Below are positions 41,346 to 54,465 of a DNA stretch of 64,000 nt, piece by piece; positions within the stretch are counted from its first letter, which is position 1, and each line of letters begins with the position of its first letter. The notes beneath the pieces were generated by a model. It had not been told where the DNA came from and did not search any database. It worked only from the letters and a program-made list of their open reading frames with translations. Origin of the DNA: Phorcus lineatus (Eukaryota; Mollusca; Gastropoda; Trochida; Trochidae). The stretch is from the NCBI GenBank assembly GCA_921293015.1, contig OV121084.1, positions 25,110,946-25,174,945 on the forward strand, read 5' to 3'. The translations under genes were made by a program, and so were the position numbers.

Positions 41346-44300
41346 CAGTCGAAATTTAGTTTGGAAGAAAAAGTTAAAACTTAGTTTGTGAGAAAAGGTC
41401 GAAACTAAGTATGGAAGATATAGTAAACACTAAATTTGAAAGAAAGAATCGAAACTAAATTTGGGAGAAATAGTAGAAACTAAATTAGGTTAGAAGAAAT
41501 AGACGAAAATAACTTTTGAAGAAGGAGTCAAAACTAATTTTGGGAGAAATAATCGAAACTTAGTTTGGGAGAAATAGTCGAAACTCTATTTAAAAGAAAT
41601 AGTTAAAACTTTGATTGTTTCCATGTTCCTAATTATAGGGTTCTGACGGTAAATCATATTTCAATTCAAACGGTCGTGAAGTAAATATTATCACTATATC
41701 CGAATAATTTGTACGTTCACAATTATCTTCATGGATTCGCATTAACATCTGAAAAAATATATAAAGAAACCAAAATATGCACAAATTATCTAGACAATGG
41801 CTTATCAAGCCTGTAGCTTTATATATATATATTTATTTCTTGATGCCAAAGAGACCAAACGTGAAACTCTTCAAGCAGTTTTGAAATCAACATTAGATAG
41901 TCGTCAACTGATTAGCTGGAATAAATAACTATCAATTCGAATTTAATTATGTACTGCACATATCAATAAAGTTCACATAAGGTTCAACGATGAATCTGAA
42001 AAAGACGCCACAAATAGAAACGGTATGACGATGAGTTTATCATTTATCATCGATTCAATAGTTTAAGATATCTGACTGAAATGTTTTAAAGAGCGTAAAA
42101 GCCATCATGATACTGTAATCGAAGGTTTAAGTTGATGTTTTACAAATCAACTCAATTGAACTAATTATTCTCACCGAATAAATGATTAATCACTTACTTG
42201 AATACATAAATTTTTCCTGTAGCGATTGTAAAGATTTTCAATTCATAGCCCGTTTTACAGTTTAGATGAAGCCGATTAACGGCCGACAAGCAAATCAAGT
42301 GCATCCCGTTACAGTCGTATCGCCTGTGCGAAATATTGAGATCGTGTACACGTCGTTACTTCAGAAGAATGCAAAGCATGAGCTTTTCATTACAAATTTC
42401 AGCTGGGAAATTTCGTATGTACTACTTCACCACATTTGCGAATGTGTTATGGCTTTTCGCACGCTAATGGCTAACGAAAGGGCTCTTTGAAATTTGATAT
42501 TGAGGGCTGGAATTCATGCAGAGGTCTGAAATGTTTGCAAACGTCTGGGAAAAGATAGATTTGATTTGTGAACTATTTGCGTGGCGGGCCTTAAAAGTGA
42601 AGCAATGACATTAAATGATTATATATATTCCCAAACCAGATTGCACAGTGTACGTACCTATCCTGATCTAAGGTTCCTGAGGCTTTTTCGGACACCAGTG
42701 AAAGGAACGATTTGACGAGGAGTCGACACTTGTCCCGGGACATCGTGAGAGCGTCTGGGAACGACACGAGTCTGGCATCATTCTCCAGTATCTTCAGTCG
42801 GTCCAAGAATTCGGACTCCGACTCAAACAACCGGAATGGAACGAGCCCATATATCGAACTGAAGCTGAGATCTGTTGTTGAATTCACGTATTGAAGGATA
42901 TGCCTGGTAAGCTGTGAGTTGTGGCGGTTGGCCTTGGTGACCTTGCCCCGCTCAGAAGTCAAGGTCAAAACCATAAAAGGCTCTCTGGGAGAGAAAATGC
43001 AAAAGTCACAAAGCACCCGTATCGGCGTGGGTTTGGTACGGGAGTTCTGATCCACTTGTACACGTAGGTTGCGCGCGGCTATAACGACACAGCACTTCCG
43101 GTCTGGTATCGCTCTTAGACTGCTCACAATGCTTGGTTGAAACTCTTCGAGATACTCTTTCACATTGTTTGGGTATATCTGGAAGTCTGAAAGAAAAATA
43201 ACACCACTTTATCAATTAAGTGTAATTGCCACGATACATTGAGTAAAGATTAATAGGTGATTAAAGACAAACATATTCACTACTTAAAAACCGTGCTTGT
43301 ACATTAGATACAGCCAGATGAACTTAAAGCAGTTGTATCAGTCGACTTATCTCACTTGTCATTTCCATAATGATAAAAATCAGCCCTTCCCTGAGATGCG
43401 ATTTAACATAAAATGGTAACTTTATAAAATTGTTATTTGATAGAATTATTCTTTACCAAGTGTTCTGTATATAAACCGAAAATACCGATCGCTTACCGAT
43501 CGCTTGTATTGGACCGGCTACACCTGAGTCAATACATCGGTCAACAGGTTGCTCTACTCAAACAGAAAGATTTGAATAATGGTAGCAAAGAGGACCACAT
43601 TAAAGTCTTCAGAGTTTTTCATTACGCCATGTTTAGCATCCTTACTGTAATGTTACGTACGGGTATACGCTCTTGGTTCCTACACTGTCTAGATATGGAC
43701 ACTTGTACGCTATCATGGTATACGCTCTTGTACGCCCACGGTAATTGCCTGTACCATCAGGTGGATCATCCGCAATCTATGCATGACATACGTGACGTTG
43801 CTGGACGTTTTGAAAAAAGCTTTAACATATCTAAGCTCAAGCCACGCAACCCACGTATTACCATTCCGTGAACTAAACGCAAACTGTGCACGAAGCGTAA
43901 AACTGTCAATGCAAAATAAGTAGCAACAGTTAAAAGCTCGCAATGCTAAGGTCAACCAAATATATTTCTAAAACATGAACATTTACACATTGTGGGCCCT
44001 CATCGCTTCCGCGATACTGAAAACAATGTTACGTTACGGAACTGTCATCCATAACGGTGTTTATTTGTTCCTCTCTGGTGTTCACAGTCTACTCACTGTA
44101 TCGGTGCCATCAATCACTAAAACCGTTAAAAAAAAGAGAGAATATAACTCTATTATATTTCCAATTTTTATAGAAATACATTTTGTAACGCTTTTGAGTA
44201 TATGTTCGTACAGCTTTAATTAATTTACTCGATACTCCAACTTTATCGATTTTTTTTATTGATAAAAAAACATGAAATTAGTCTTATGGTCTTATTATGG

Positions 44301-46516
44301 TATAAGTTTGATGTGTATATATATATCGTCTGAAACCTGTCTCCTTATATTTGCTTTTCTAATTTCTATCTCCATCTGTCTCTCTATGTGTCACTGTGTT
44401 TGTGTCAGTTTGTATGTGTCTGTATCTCTGTTGTTCATTTTTACCCGCTTGGCTAACTAAATCATGAACGCATCCACTCAAGATCCCCTATACTTGAACT
44501 TACAGGGACTGTCCGACTGTGTAGTCAACACTTTGAGAATTTCTTCCTCTTCCTCTGGGCATAACTTTCCTTCTGGTATGTCGATCCCGTGATCTGAAAT
44601 CAGTGTCAGAACTAGTGTCATTACACAACCATTTCTACTTAAAACTATATGTACAGCTAGTTTTTATCTAAAATCTATTTTCTGTTATCTATTTTCCTTT
44701 TATAGGGTATTTCCAATAGGTCATACGGAACGCCTTTTGTCTGAAGTCTTTATAGAATGGACAATATACACAGCTGATATAAAGACTTATCATCCAAAAC
44801 TCTGTTCCACAGGAGATATCGCTTGTGGAAGATCAAGCGATATCTCCTAGGAGATATCTTTTAGGCAGTAGATTTTGAACAATGCCCCTCTGACGTCAAG
44901 TATATGACATCACAGTTGTTTTACATCATCAAGTAATGACATCACAATGCTATGACGTCATAAACACTACGACGTCACAATGCTATGACATCACCGCACT
45001 TGGAGTCTTAGGGCAGCAGGGTGTTCAGTAATATTCATTTGTCAATCAAATGTAATGAAAAATGATTTTGGATGATAAATAGAATCTCACCCTCGTGTCT
45101 TCTGATATCAAATATATCAACACTCGTTGATAAAAGTAAAATATCCTCGGCAAGCCTCGAATATTTGTAACTTTTATCAACTCGTGTTGATATATTTGAT
45201 ATCAAAAGACACTTGGGTGAGATTCTCTATTTAGCGTGAGAACTATACATGTAAATATACCATTTTTGCATTCATTTTTGTTACTAGATTCAATCATAGT
45301 TGATTGGATATAAATGAGGACGGTATCCTCAATGCAAAGACCCGCACATTTGTAACAAAGGTTAAGTTGGAAAATGACCAAAGGAGGCTCTTTGGGAAGA
45401 GAAGGAAGAAATATATGACGTACAAAAGAAACGAAAACAATTCAAAATGTGTAAGACATTAATATATTTGTAAACAATAGTGTATATCCCACCATCCACC
45501 CACAACTGCTGTTTATTATAACGTTTTGTTTATTTTGGCATTTGGCCTTTGAATAAAGAACTTGAACTTGAAAAAATTAATATCTTAGGCAATGTGTCAA
45601 ATATTCAACCATATGAAAGAAGGTAGCGATTTTATGTGAAAAGTGATGTCAACCACATAAGGAAGATTTTGCATTGTTGAAATTTCCTGCTTTTTCATTT
45701 GCATATTCAAATACGTCGAATAAAGTAGTCGTTACTACATTGATGGATATTCTGTGCAAAGAAGGAAAGTGAAATTTTTTAGGGGGAATTCTATATGAGG
45801 ACAGAAAGTGAAAGGGAAAATGTCGTTAGTTCGTCCGTGCAAACAAAAGTCCTCCATGAGTCGCATAACGCATGTGTGAAACAATACATTTTACCGTATC
45901 AGAAAATTTCTAGAAAATGACAGAATGATTTAAAGGGGCACAGCGTATAAGGTTGGAGTCAAATATGTCAAATTTCATAAAAGGTGTCATTCTATCGACA
46001 AGCAGTGGTTGGTTCGTAAAATCACCGTCTTATGCTTGTCAGCTCAGTATACCGACAATAAACAGGTTAAAGTTGTTTATTTTCGCTCTATATAAACAAC
46101 ATAATAATAATTATGAAACATACTCTTTGTCACTCTAAAGATGAGTGTCTAGAATGCATGATAATGACTCTGAAACAATACAAGACATAACAAACAATTC
46201 TAATCGGAACAAATAGATAAATGTAAGCGAAAATGAGATATTTAGAAAATGAATGGCTAATGCATTTTCTGTATCAACCGCAATATGAATCGTAGAGGCA
46301 TATTAACATAATAATGAAATGATTTATTTCACGAAAATATAACGAATGCACAACAAACATTTTTTTCAAAGTTTTACCTAGATTATACGCATCCTCTTTC
46401 TCGTCCGAACTCGACTGATACTTGAAAAGAGAACATACAATCTCCCCGTCCGACAAGTAGCCGCCTGAAGCACTGGAACTGCTAGAACTTGTAGATGAGT
46501 CGGATTCATTCTCCAT
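41257..46516 (-). CDS. Unrecognised gene, about 253 aa, Ser-rich acidic N-terminus
   Basis: Minus-strand exons 46516-46378, 44593-44504 and 43186-42658 join in phase. A final exon at 41260 would complete an Arg codon and give an immediate TGA, with AATAAA about 75 bp further on. The protein starts MENESDSSTSSSSSSASGGY and has an acidic PEEEEEILKVL. It then has a ~175-residue globular part: YPNNVKEYLEEFQPSIVSSL, PREPFMVLTLTSERGKVTK, QLTRHILQYVNST, RLFESESEFLDRLKILEND and CRLLVKSFLSLVSEKASG. No signal peptide or membrane helix is seen. I do not recognise the family. The ATG at 46516 directly follows a CAG, so an upstream 5' UTR exon is possible. The last exon is an inference; the first three are well supported by phase. 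Confidence 0.62.
41346..41620. repeat. Tandem repeat, ~28-30-bp unit, about nine copies
   Basis: Degenerate copies of TCGAAACTAAATTTGGGAGA followed by AATAG repeat through the segment. It lies in the last intron of the minus-strand gene. Confidence 0.88.
42148..42285. repeat. Dispersed repeat, partner of 9975-10100
   Basis: It shares GAACTAATTATTCT, ATCACTTAC and GCCCGTTTTACAGTT, in order, with the copy at 9975-10100. The class is unknown. Confidence 0.55.
43200..44500. other. Intron of the minus-strand gene
   Basis: Plus-strand open frames at 43437-43871 and 43975-44223 have no recognisable family. A CT-rich, low-complexity stretch covers 44340-44420. I see no further exon. Confidence 0.45.
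44811..44848. repeat. Perfect short hairpin, 15-bp arms, 8-nt loop
   Basis: AGGAGATATCGCTTG at 44811-44825 is exactly complementary to 44834-44848. A partial third copy, AGGAGATATC, follows at 44849. It lies in the first intron of the minus-strand gene, beside the TGACGTCA cluster. Confidence 0.9.
44887..45235. mobile_element. Foldback element, copy E, with six TGACGTCA-like sites
   Basis: TGACGTCA or one-base variants lie at 44891, 44905, 44937, 44953, 44970 and 44986. Beside them 45078-45233 forms a hairpin with arms of about 68 bp. The left end is ATAGAATCTCACCC and the right end GGGTGAGATTCTCTAT. The arms contain TGATATCAAATATATCAACA on both sides. No protein is encoded. Overall plan and ends match the other foldbacks in this window. 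It lies in an intron. Confidence 0.7.
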
Positions 46517-46764
46517 CTGCCGGAGAGAAACAATTCAGATCTTTATTTCAGTTATCTTCGTTTTAGAATGATTACTTACATCCGAACTTCACAATGTCTT
46601 GTTATGCGAACCAACATCCAGCATAGTTATTTAACAACGTGGAAATATCACAGAGCAGAAATTGATGATTGAAAATAACCTTTTTTTACGAAACTTACAC
46701 CCCCATGCTACAATGAAACGATAAACAAAATCAATAAGTGCCATTGAATTGCGAACAGGGAGTA
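46517..46764. other. 5' flank of the minus-strand gene
   Basis: AT-rich, with no TATA box, CpG cluster or recognisable promoter motif. Confidence 0.35.
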
Positions 46765-46998
46765 CCGTATTTCCTCGAATAGACTCCCCCGGCGTCTATT
46801 TTTTCAGACCCCCCCTTTATCCCCGACGTGTATTCGAGACCCGGCGTCTATTCATTTTTAGTAGGAAATTTCGTCCAGGTCACAACCTCAAAAAATAGCA
46901 TTCAGCTACGGGGGCTTTAATCAATCTATCATATCACCCGGCGTGTTTTCGAGACCCGGCGTCTGTTCGAGGCCCGGCATCTATTCGAGGAAATACGG
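46765..46998. mobile_element. MITE with TA target site, copy 2
   Basis: It has the same CCGTATTTCCTCGAATAGAC ends and internal ATTCGAGACCCGGCGT units as the copy at 19712-20009, flanked by TA. It is shorter (234 bp), mainly because it has fewer internal repeat units. Confidence 0.88.
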
Positions 46999-47551
46999 TA
47001 CATGAATAGTGCCAATTGCACGTGCAAATCGTGAAAATTTACAACAGCACGTGCATTTTGTGGAGAGCAACAAGACCACGTGAAATTCTTGAATATAAAT
47101 AATTGCCCTTGAGGTTTGTGAAGAGCAAAAGCACAAGCAATTCGTGAAAAGTATCAGGTGAAAGCGCAGTGAAAATTTACAGGTTACAAAAAAAATTGAA
47201 TCCAGGTAACCGGTTCAGTCGCGATACAGCGGGCCAATTTCACAAGGCAGGAGGCACTAAGCAGAAATAGATAATACAAAGAGCAGGTCGATTATAGAAT
47301 ATTTGATAAGCACGATGACGCATGTTAATTAAACTGTGACACATTATTGCTTTAATCTAAGGCGTGTCCCTATCTTAAGACTTTAAATTACACGTTTCAA
47401 GGAAAGGATGAACTGCGTTTTCAATGTGATTGAGCAAACGTAATTAAAGATTTCTGGATATTAATTGCAAGCATATCGAGTATATCTATATTGTCATAGT
47501 AGAAATTATACGTATCAGGCGAAAAGTCCATGCTGCCAATTTAGGTGTGAT
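46999..47551. other. Spacer with a CACGTG quasi-repeat
   Basis: GCACGTG- and CACGTGAA-type words, each followed by TCGTGAA, TTTGTGGA or TTCTTGAA, recur about every 35-40 bp at 47017-47150. No gene is seen. Confidence 0.45.
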
Positions 47552-47880
47552 AAATAGAGGATACTAAACGACCTTCCATTTAATACTATTTTTATTAAAA
47601 GAGTTAATGATTAAGTATGAAACGAGCGAAAGCGAGTTTGATACCAAATCATTAACGAGTTTAATAAAAATAATATTAAATGGAAGGAAGTTTATTATTC
47701 TGTTTATTCTTGACCTCAGTAATCAAGCATTATTACCGAAAGTGTACTGAACGAAGCATTTCCACGTCGGTGCCAAGATTGTGACGTCACAACCACACAA
47801 TATTATGACGTCATACGGGGAGCGGTATTACACTAGTTTAATATCGCCGTATAAATATTACACTGCGGTGTCTTACACGG
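47552..47880. mobile_element. Foldback element, copy A
   Basis: It opens AAATAGAGGATACTAAACGA. A hairpin with arms of about 57 bp spans 47572-47687 around AACGAGCGAAAGCGAGTTTG. TGACGTCA follows at 47782-47789 and 47806-47813, and then a GCGGTATTAC..CGCCGTATAA block resembling that of the copy at 6.16 kb. No coding capacity is seen. Confidence 0.72.
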
Positions 47881-48885
47881 GCGAGTGATAACCTTTTTTT
47901 CCTTTGAGTAAAAAAATCAATTTGCCTAGTGTAACCGAACTTGGAATGTTCGTATAAAGATTGTCTTGCGATAAGTAACTTTTGTTTTCCTTTTCATCAC
48001 CTCCTAAAAAAAAAACCCTGGCTACAATGTCTAATATTGTTTGTTTATTGATATTCCTCACGTTTGGATCGTATATGTAAACAACACAATCGTAAACTAT
48101 CTTACTGGATATTGAAGGGCTTAAGATAACTATCCTTTTAAAATATTTTAAAAACAGTGGTTCGAGCCCCTGTTTTAATCAAAAGTGACACAAATGAAAT
48201 GTTCGATATTGTAGGATAACGCAAAACAACTGTTTTAAAATAAACAATATATTATATGACAAAAAATAGACTGAGCTATTTCATTACTTTCTATGTCACG
48301 ATGAATAAAACCCAATTGAGTATATTGAAGATAATATGATAAGTATAACCTACCGAAAATCGCGCACGTTGTATTCCGACACATAAAGGTCTTTGTTCTC
48401 AGCCAGTCGAAAGCAGCTAATAACACACATTTTACACAATGGTACAATACCCATACTGCACCAATCATGAACGTTAAATTTTGTCATTATTCTCAGAATC
48501 ATATGATATAAATTTCATTTTCAGATGAGAGAGATTTATCAGTTTAAGATGAAAATGGACGTTAACAAACCTGTTGCTTTGTTGGGGTCGACCATGTGTA
48601 TCGAAAACATGTTTACATCCGTAAAGGGGTTCAATCTATTTTTAGAACGACAGGCAATAGGAGTTATTGCGTCGTCCTGCACAATAAATCTGGACCTTAT
48701 TTAGGCTTTGAGGTATGTATAAACCAAAACAACCAGTCAGTAATATGATTTTGTTAAATGAGATATCTAGACTGTATTCAAGACTAACTACAACTCAATG
48801 CCCAGAGATGATTGTAATTACCGCCCGGTATACAGTACTGAATGACCCCTAAGGACGCGTAGTTTAAACTTATGCACACCCAACA
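47881..48885. other. Gene-free stretch
   Basis: Short frames only. A plus-strand run at about 48570-48700 reads LERQAIGVIASSC, faintly like a receptor N-terminal domain, but it meets a stop and lacks a donor, so I do not call it. Confidence 0.4.
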
Positions 48886-48887
48886 AA

Positions 48888-49107
48888 GGTGAGGTTCAGG
48901 TAAGTTCGTATTTAACGCCGCTTTCAAGAGTATTTCACTAAAATCGCGGCTGCTAGTGTTATTGCAGGGAGAGAGTCCGCAACACCATTGATTGTGACTA
49001 TGCATTGCGGTGAAACCTGCATGCTAGCATCGGCTGGAACTAGCATGGATGGTACTGCTCTGAAGTTCAGTCTAGCAGTGCACCCAAACCTTACTGCGTG
49101 TAGAACC
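48888..49107 (-). mobile_element. SINE copy lacking its tRNA-like head
   Basis: On the plus strand it runs from AAGGTGAGGTTCAGG through TTTAACGCCGCTTTCAAGAG, TATGCATTGCGGTGAAACCT and CATCGGCTGGAACTAGCATG to TTACTGCGTGTAGAACC. This is about two thirds of the family unit, in minus orientation. It matches 12467-12779 closely up to the point where the head should begin. Confidence 0.88.
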
Positions 49108-52100
49108 CCAAAAAAGTAAACTGCAACAAATTTTCTTCATTTCTAATTAATTTGATAATAAATGACCACGGTTTTAGTCTAATTATCATTCGAAAGGTTA
49201 AAAGAGCTTAACAACATTCCTTATTTAGTACATGGGAGAGCGATCGGATGGTAATGTCCTGTATGAAAAACAAATTGTAACCCTTTGTCATTTTCTCCCA
49301 AAATATAGGAACTAAAAATAATTTCATTTGACACAATGTCTCTTCGGATGGTTTGGATTTACATTCTGGACACGTTGGTAAAGTAATATGCAGGATTGTG
49401 ACAAAAATAAACAATTTACTATTAGTAAATCTTAAATCATATTTTACGTTTTAGCGTAATGTGTAATTTTCCATAGACCTTTTGGGGACATTTATTACAT
49501 TTACGTTTTCAATGCACAATACTGTGTATTTTAAACTATACTTTAGTGGTGGTTTTACTTAACCAAAACTTTGCATACCTAAAGTATGTTCACTTGCAAC
49601 TAAATCGTCCTGCAAATATCATGTAAAATGGGTTCAGTTTGGACGTCAATAAAATTTCAGCAAAACTGACAAAAGATCCCCCATTGTCCATATATGAACC
49701 TTTGCAGGGATCGACTGAAATTGACATTTTGAAATAGACAGAAGTGGTCATATTTTCGAAAATTAGATTTCGTTTAATTTTGAACAAAATGTTCCATATC
49801 GACTCTCTGAATAAAAACAGCACATTCACACTGACTAAGGAATAAACATAACTAATTTTTAAAAAAACAGTTGATAACATATAAAGGATTTTGTAGATAA
49901 AAATAGAAATAAATGTTTTCGAACGTTTGACCCCTGGTCACTTCACTGACCTGCCAAAACTGTTACGGTTAATTGTGGGGTATGATAAACATTTGCATCA
50001 AAGAAGAATGGATCTGCACATATGTATTGAAAAATCAACGTTATTCGTTCCTTTTACCCAAATTACATGATATTAACTCTATAGACGCCACACTTTCGCT
50101 AATGATTTTGTTTTGTCTGCACTAAGCTGGTGTCCGGACGTGCGATCAATGTGAATGCTTTCAGGCAAAAGAAAACCACTAATAGAAAGAGTTCGAACCC
50201 GGAAAGTATTATTTCCCCAACTCTTATTCCTCTGAACACGGTCTTCTTTGATCAGACAGTGCGCCCAAGTAAGCAACATCAGTTAAACGATTCCAAGCGG
50301 AACTAACTTCCGTTGATCGAGACAACTGAGTATGAATCGCTATACAAATAAATCCCTTTCGTTGTATGTCGTTTCATTATCAGTATTGTTTTAAATGTTA
50401 TTCGAAAACAATATCTTGAATAAAGAATATAAAAATTTCATTGAAGATATAGAAAAGTAAAAGAATTCTATTCATAAGTATTCTGGCAACTACCAACTGT
50501 TTAAACAAAAACTAAATCACCAGAAAAAAACAATTTGGCCAATTGCATGCAAATTTCAACCTTAAAGATTGGGACTTCACATCGGTGAACAATTATTTTA
50601 CTGATACGTTACGTCAGTTTTTCTGAGACATTAATCCATATCCAACCATCGTTTGCCAAATGTGATAAGAAAGAAGATAATTATGATGCCTGTTACAATT
50701 CCGTAAAGGTTTATTGCAAATATAAGGTTTAGCCTTTTCAAACACGATGAACGTGATACGTCTTCTCATTTTCAACTTACATCCAGATTCTTATGCCAAT
50801 ATCCTTATTAGATGGTCGCTTCATTGGCTATGTGTATTGGCTCCAGACAATGTGCAAATATACGAAGAATTTGCCTCAGAATTCTTATCGATCTGAATGA
50901 TTGATATGTTAACAGTTTTATGACACCTAATGTATATTTTGTATCAGAATTCTTCTACGGGGCCATTTTTGTGCAAAATCATAACAACATACATTTTTTC
51001 TCATATCGGAAGTTTGAGAAATAATGTTTTAAGTCAAACATACTTTGTACATATAAAGTCCGACGTTTTCAGCGATCCAGCCCTTTGTGTTATTTAAGAA
51101 ATAATGAACAAACATGCTATGGATAGGAATTTCCTCTTCATAAATCAAACTTTTATAAATAAATGTTCGTTTGAAATTATGTTTTTTAATAGCAAACCAG
51201 AGTTTCCACAAATACGTAATGATATGTACTTAATTTATGAAAGAGGACTATATAGGTCTACTTTACAAAATAACATATGAATTAACGGCGTGTCACTGTA
51301 TCCATCGCGTGCGTCATTAAATTGCGTCCTCTTACCGTAATGCGAATCATGCCATTTTTGATGAGCTGTTACTATGGCAGTGGAATACACGGAAATCGTA
51401 CACGTGAGACTCTCGAGTTAATAAAGGGAGGGGAGATGTAGATCTATCAACGGTCACCAAATCAAAAGACTATACATTTTTTTTTCTTTCGAAAAGATAA
51501 GTTTAAAAATTCATTATAGGCAACATCGCCTGTTGAGATTACATTTCCTGACATATCGATTGTAAATGTGTTTGATTAGGTATTCATGTCGTACAGTTAT
51601 ACATAACAAACAACTTGAAATCAATGATTTATGCTCTTTGTTGCATACTTTGTGTTGAGTAAACAATTGACATTTAAAAAAGCCTTTTGATGTTAATATT
51701 TCGGTCGATTTATTCTTTGACCTTGAATATGTACTCCGATCTTGACCTTCCTGTGTTCGATTGGATAATGGTTGGTAATTAGACCTAGTAAGATTTTCTC
51801 AAGTGTGGAATTAGTAGTTATTCTTGCTTGGGGTATTTGGTTAGGAAAAAAAGGTTAATAAATTGATACTCGATGGTTCTTTCACTGAGTGAACACAACG
51901 GCTGATCAAACAGTCTTGACCAACAGGAAAGTGGGCCAGGGAAATAGTGAACCAACATCACGGCCGGCGAAGAGAGAGTTAATATGGTACTGCATTCATG
52001 TTTTTTCTCTTTCACCTATTGGAATTCCGATGATGATGAAACTACCTCATGGAAATTTGAGCATTTTACCTAAAGGTAAAACAAGAGTTTATTTGCAGCT

Positions 52101-52539
52101 TAATATCTTTACTTTTCGATCCAAGCACACTTTCTTGGAATATATTGTAGAATGACTTCTCTTTATATTGAATGGTAATTTTTTAAATACGAGGAGAGCT
52201 AATGAATATAACGAACCAACCATAAATATCCTTGCTTTAGTTGCAAATTTGTTTTTAGATAAAATAACATTACCTTTTCGTCTTGGTCAATTTGATTTGC
52301 GTTAGATTTGTAGGAGTGGAGAGTTTTACCAAGATGTAATTCCAGAAACGTAAGATGAAAGGCACTTTGAATTAAATGTTATGTCTAAGAATTTTTGCCT
52401 AACGAAATGCCTACAATACTAAATGACTGATTATCAAAGAAAAATAAAATGAGGCTTTTTGGCGTATTAGAGATAGATACCGTTTAGATAGTTAACAAAT
52501 GTATTGGATCATACTGCCTACATTAGTACGAATTTGTGT
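49108..52539. other. Long gene-free stretch upstream of the glutamate receptor exons
   Basis: About 3.4 kb with random short frames. The receptor's signal peptide and first N-terminal-domain exons should lie somewhere between here and the preceding region, but I could not identify them. Confidence 0.45.
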
Positions 52540-52720
52540 AATTTTTCTGGTCGAGTCCCTCTCTAGATTCGAACCCGCACCGTCAGATTCAGAACATACT
52601 AGCAGCTTTCCTTGTTGGTTAGCTGCTGGTATGGCCAATGATGGCGTCGTTGCCTGACTCTTACAGTGAGGGTTCGAATCCTGCAAGGGACTCGACCCGA
52701 AAAGTTCCAGAATTGGTACT
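52540..52720. repeat. Inverted pair of tRNA-like (SINE-head) sequences
   Basis: TCGAGTCCCTCTCTAGATTC is followed by GAACCCGCAC on the left, and GTGAGGGTTCGAATCCTGCA by AGGGACTCGA on the right. Each contains a GGTTCGAATC B-box, on opposite strands. An A-box-like TGGCCAATGATGG lies upstream of the right one. I read two tRNA-derived heads facing each other, not functional tRNA genes. Confidence 0.6.
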
Positions 52721-54465
52721 ATTGCAGAAGTTGAAGTGTGCTCTATCAATGTTGATATGGATATACTTATGAATAATAATATCTGTAAAGTCGTAAAATC
52801 ACTTAAATTGTTCTAGCCACATTTAGAAATTAAATACACAGACAAGAAATATCTTTTTGTGAACATATTTGACATATCGAAGTATATACCTTGATATATA
52901 ACTTGATTATTTAAACCTCCCAGAATTTCTTGAAAAACGTGCTCCATCTTCAGGTTTAATGTCATGAATGTATCTAACCATTGGTGGAGATGTCCGTTCT
53001 GAGTGACTTTCATACATCACATATAGTGACAAACTCGGTAATTTAATAAATAGAACGGCTTAGAGAGGAGGATGTCGGTTTAGGAGATCTATTGTTAGAT
53101 TTTACGTTTGCAGAATGTACTTTGTAAAAGGATGAGATATTTTGATAATCAAGTCCTTTACATTTTTATTTTTTTCCAGTGATGTTATAATAGGCTTTTC
53201 TACTGAAAAAGGTTGAAAGCTATTAATTAATTTGCTGATCTATATCTGTTTAATGCAAGTTGTGAAATACAGCATAAGTAAATTTCTCATTAAAGCAATG
53301 AGTACATTTTTATTGATAAGATGTGAATATGTGCAAGGTTAAAAAGTAAGACCGATACTCAGTGGTTATGTAAAGGATCAGAGGGTTAATCCTACACAAC
53401 GAGTGCTTGTATTGATGAGCCACTTGTATGTACATTGTATATTCTTGTACTATCTCAATATTCGTCCTAAGGGGAATTATTTCGATTTCCTTGACACTCA
53501 AATATTGAGAAATCACTTATATTTACATAAGGATGTTAATAGAATTCTATTTTTCTTCCCTTATGTCAAGTAACCTCTGATTTGGCAAATCCAGTTCATT
53601 CACCAGAATGATTAGAAGAATAAGTCGGTGGATATTTACTTTATACTCCGGCTTCTTGATTTGTAAGTATATTATAATTTCTACACAAATAATGATACCT
53701 ATAACACAGAAGACATTTGTGAATTGAAATAAATTTTGAATTTTTATCATCTCAGTTGGCCTTATATCAAAAGAAATGTGTTTATCAAGATTTGTTAAAA
53801 TTTAATAACATCTATTTTATGATCAAAGAGTGTTCAAATATTTGGAAAAGAGGAACGTTATTTAAGGAAGATATTTTTCTAATCATCGTCCCAAGTCATT
53901 TCATAAGTAACATATAAATACGCTAGTTTGCAGTTAAATAATGACGTCATAGCATTTGTGCTTGTGATGTCACCATTAGTCGAAATTGTCAGTGGTGTAT
54001 CGATATTCTATATGATTTCTTTAAGATGAACACTATGCATAATCTCATAAACTTGATATCATCTTTAAAATATAATTTTGAATGATAGTAAGATTATCAA
54101 TCTCCAAAAACAAAAAAATGTAGTCTCCCTAACCAAGTACTAGAATCTACTTTTGAAGATTTGCTTTGACGATGCTTACACGCAGCATGATTTTAACTTT
54201 GAAGTTAATTCTGTTACAAAGTAGCTTACAATTGACAAAATTAAGCTAGCAACAATTTTGAATTTTTAAGGTTAGCCGTATAATTCAAATCAATCTTGAA
54301 AGAAACCAAAAAAGACAAGCAAACAAAACAGAAGTCAGATACACTATACAAACGTCAGATTCACTATACAAACATTATCAAGATCTATTAGGTATGTTTA
54401 CATTTTCAGTTGTAATGTTTCATTATAAACTAGTTAAAGCGGAATATGCGTGTCAGTTGTTACAG
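52721..54465. other. Gene-free stretch
   Basis: AT-rich with no supported exon. A TGACGTCA with a TGATGTCA variant lies near 53942-53980, reminiscent of the foldback family, but I see no long hairpin beside it. Confidence 0.4.

Noticed and set aside
43437-44223. Plus-strand open frames of 144 and 82 codons as genes
   Set aside because: They lie in an intron of a better-supported minus-strand gene, have no family resemblance, and the second is low-complexity and hydrophobic by composition.
44811-44848. microRNA precursor
   Set aside because: The hairpin is perfect but only 38 nt long, too short for a typical animal precursor, and a partial third arm copy suggests repeat origin.
48570-48702. 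Possible missing N-terminal exon of the glutamate receptor (LERQAIGVIASSC)
   Set aside because: The resemblance is faint, a stop follows within the segment, and no donor is in the right place.
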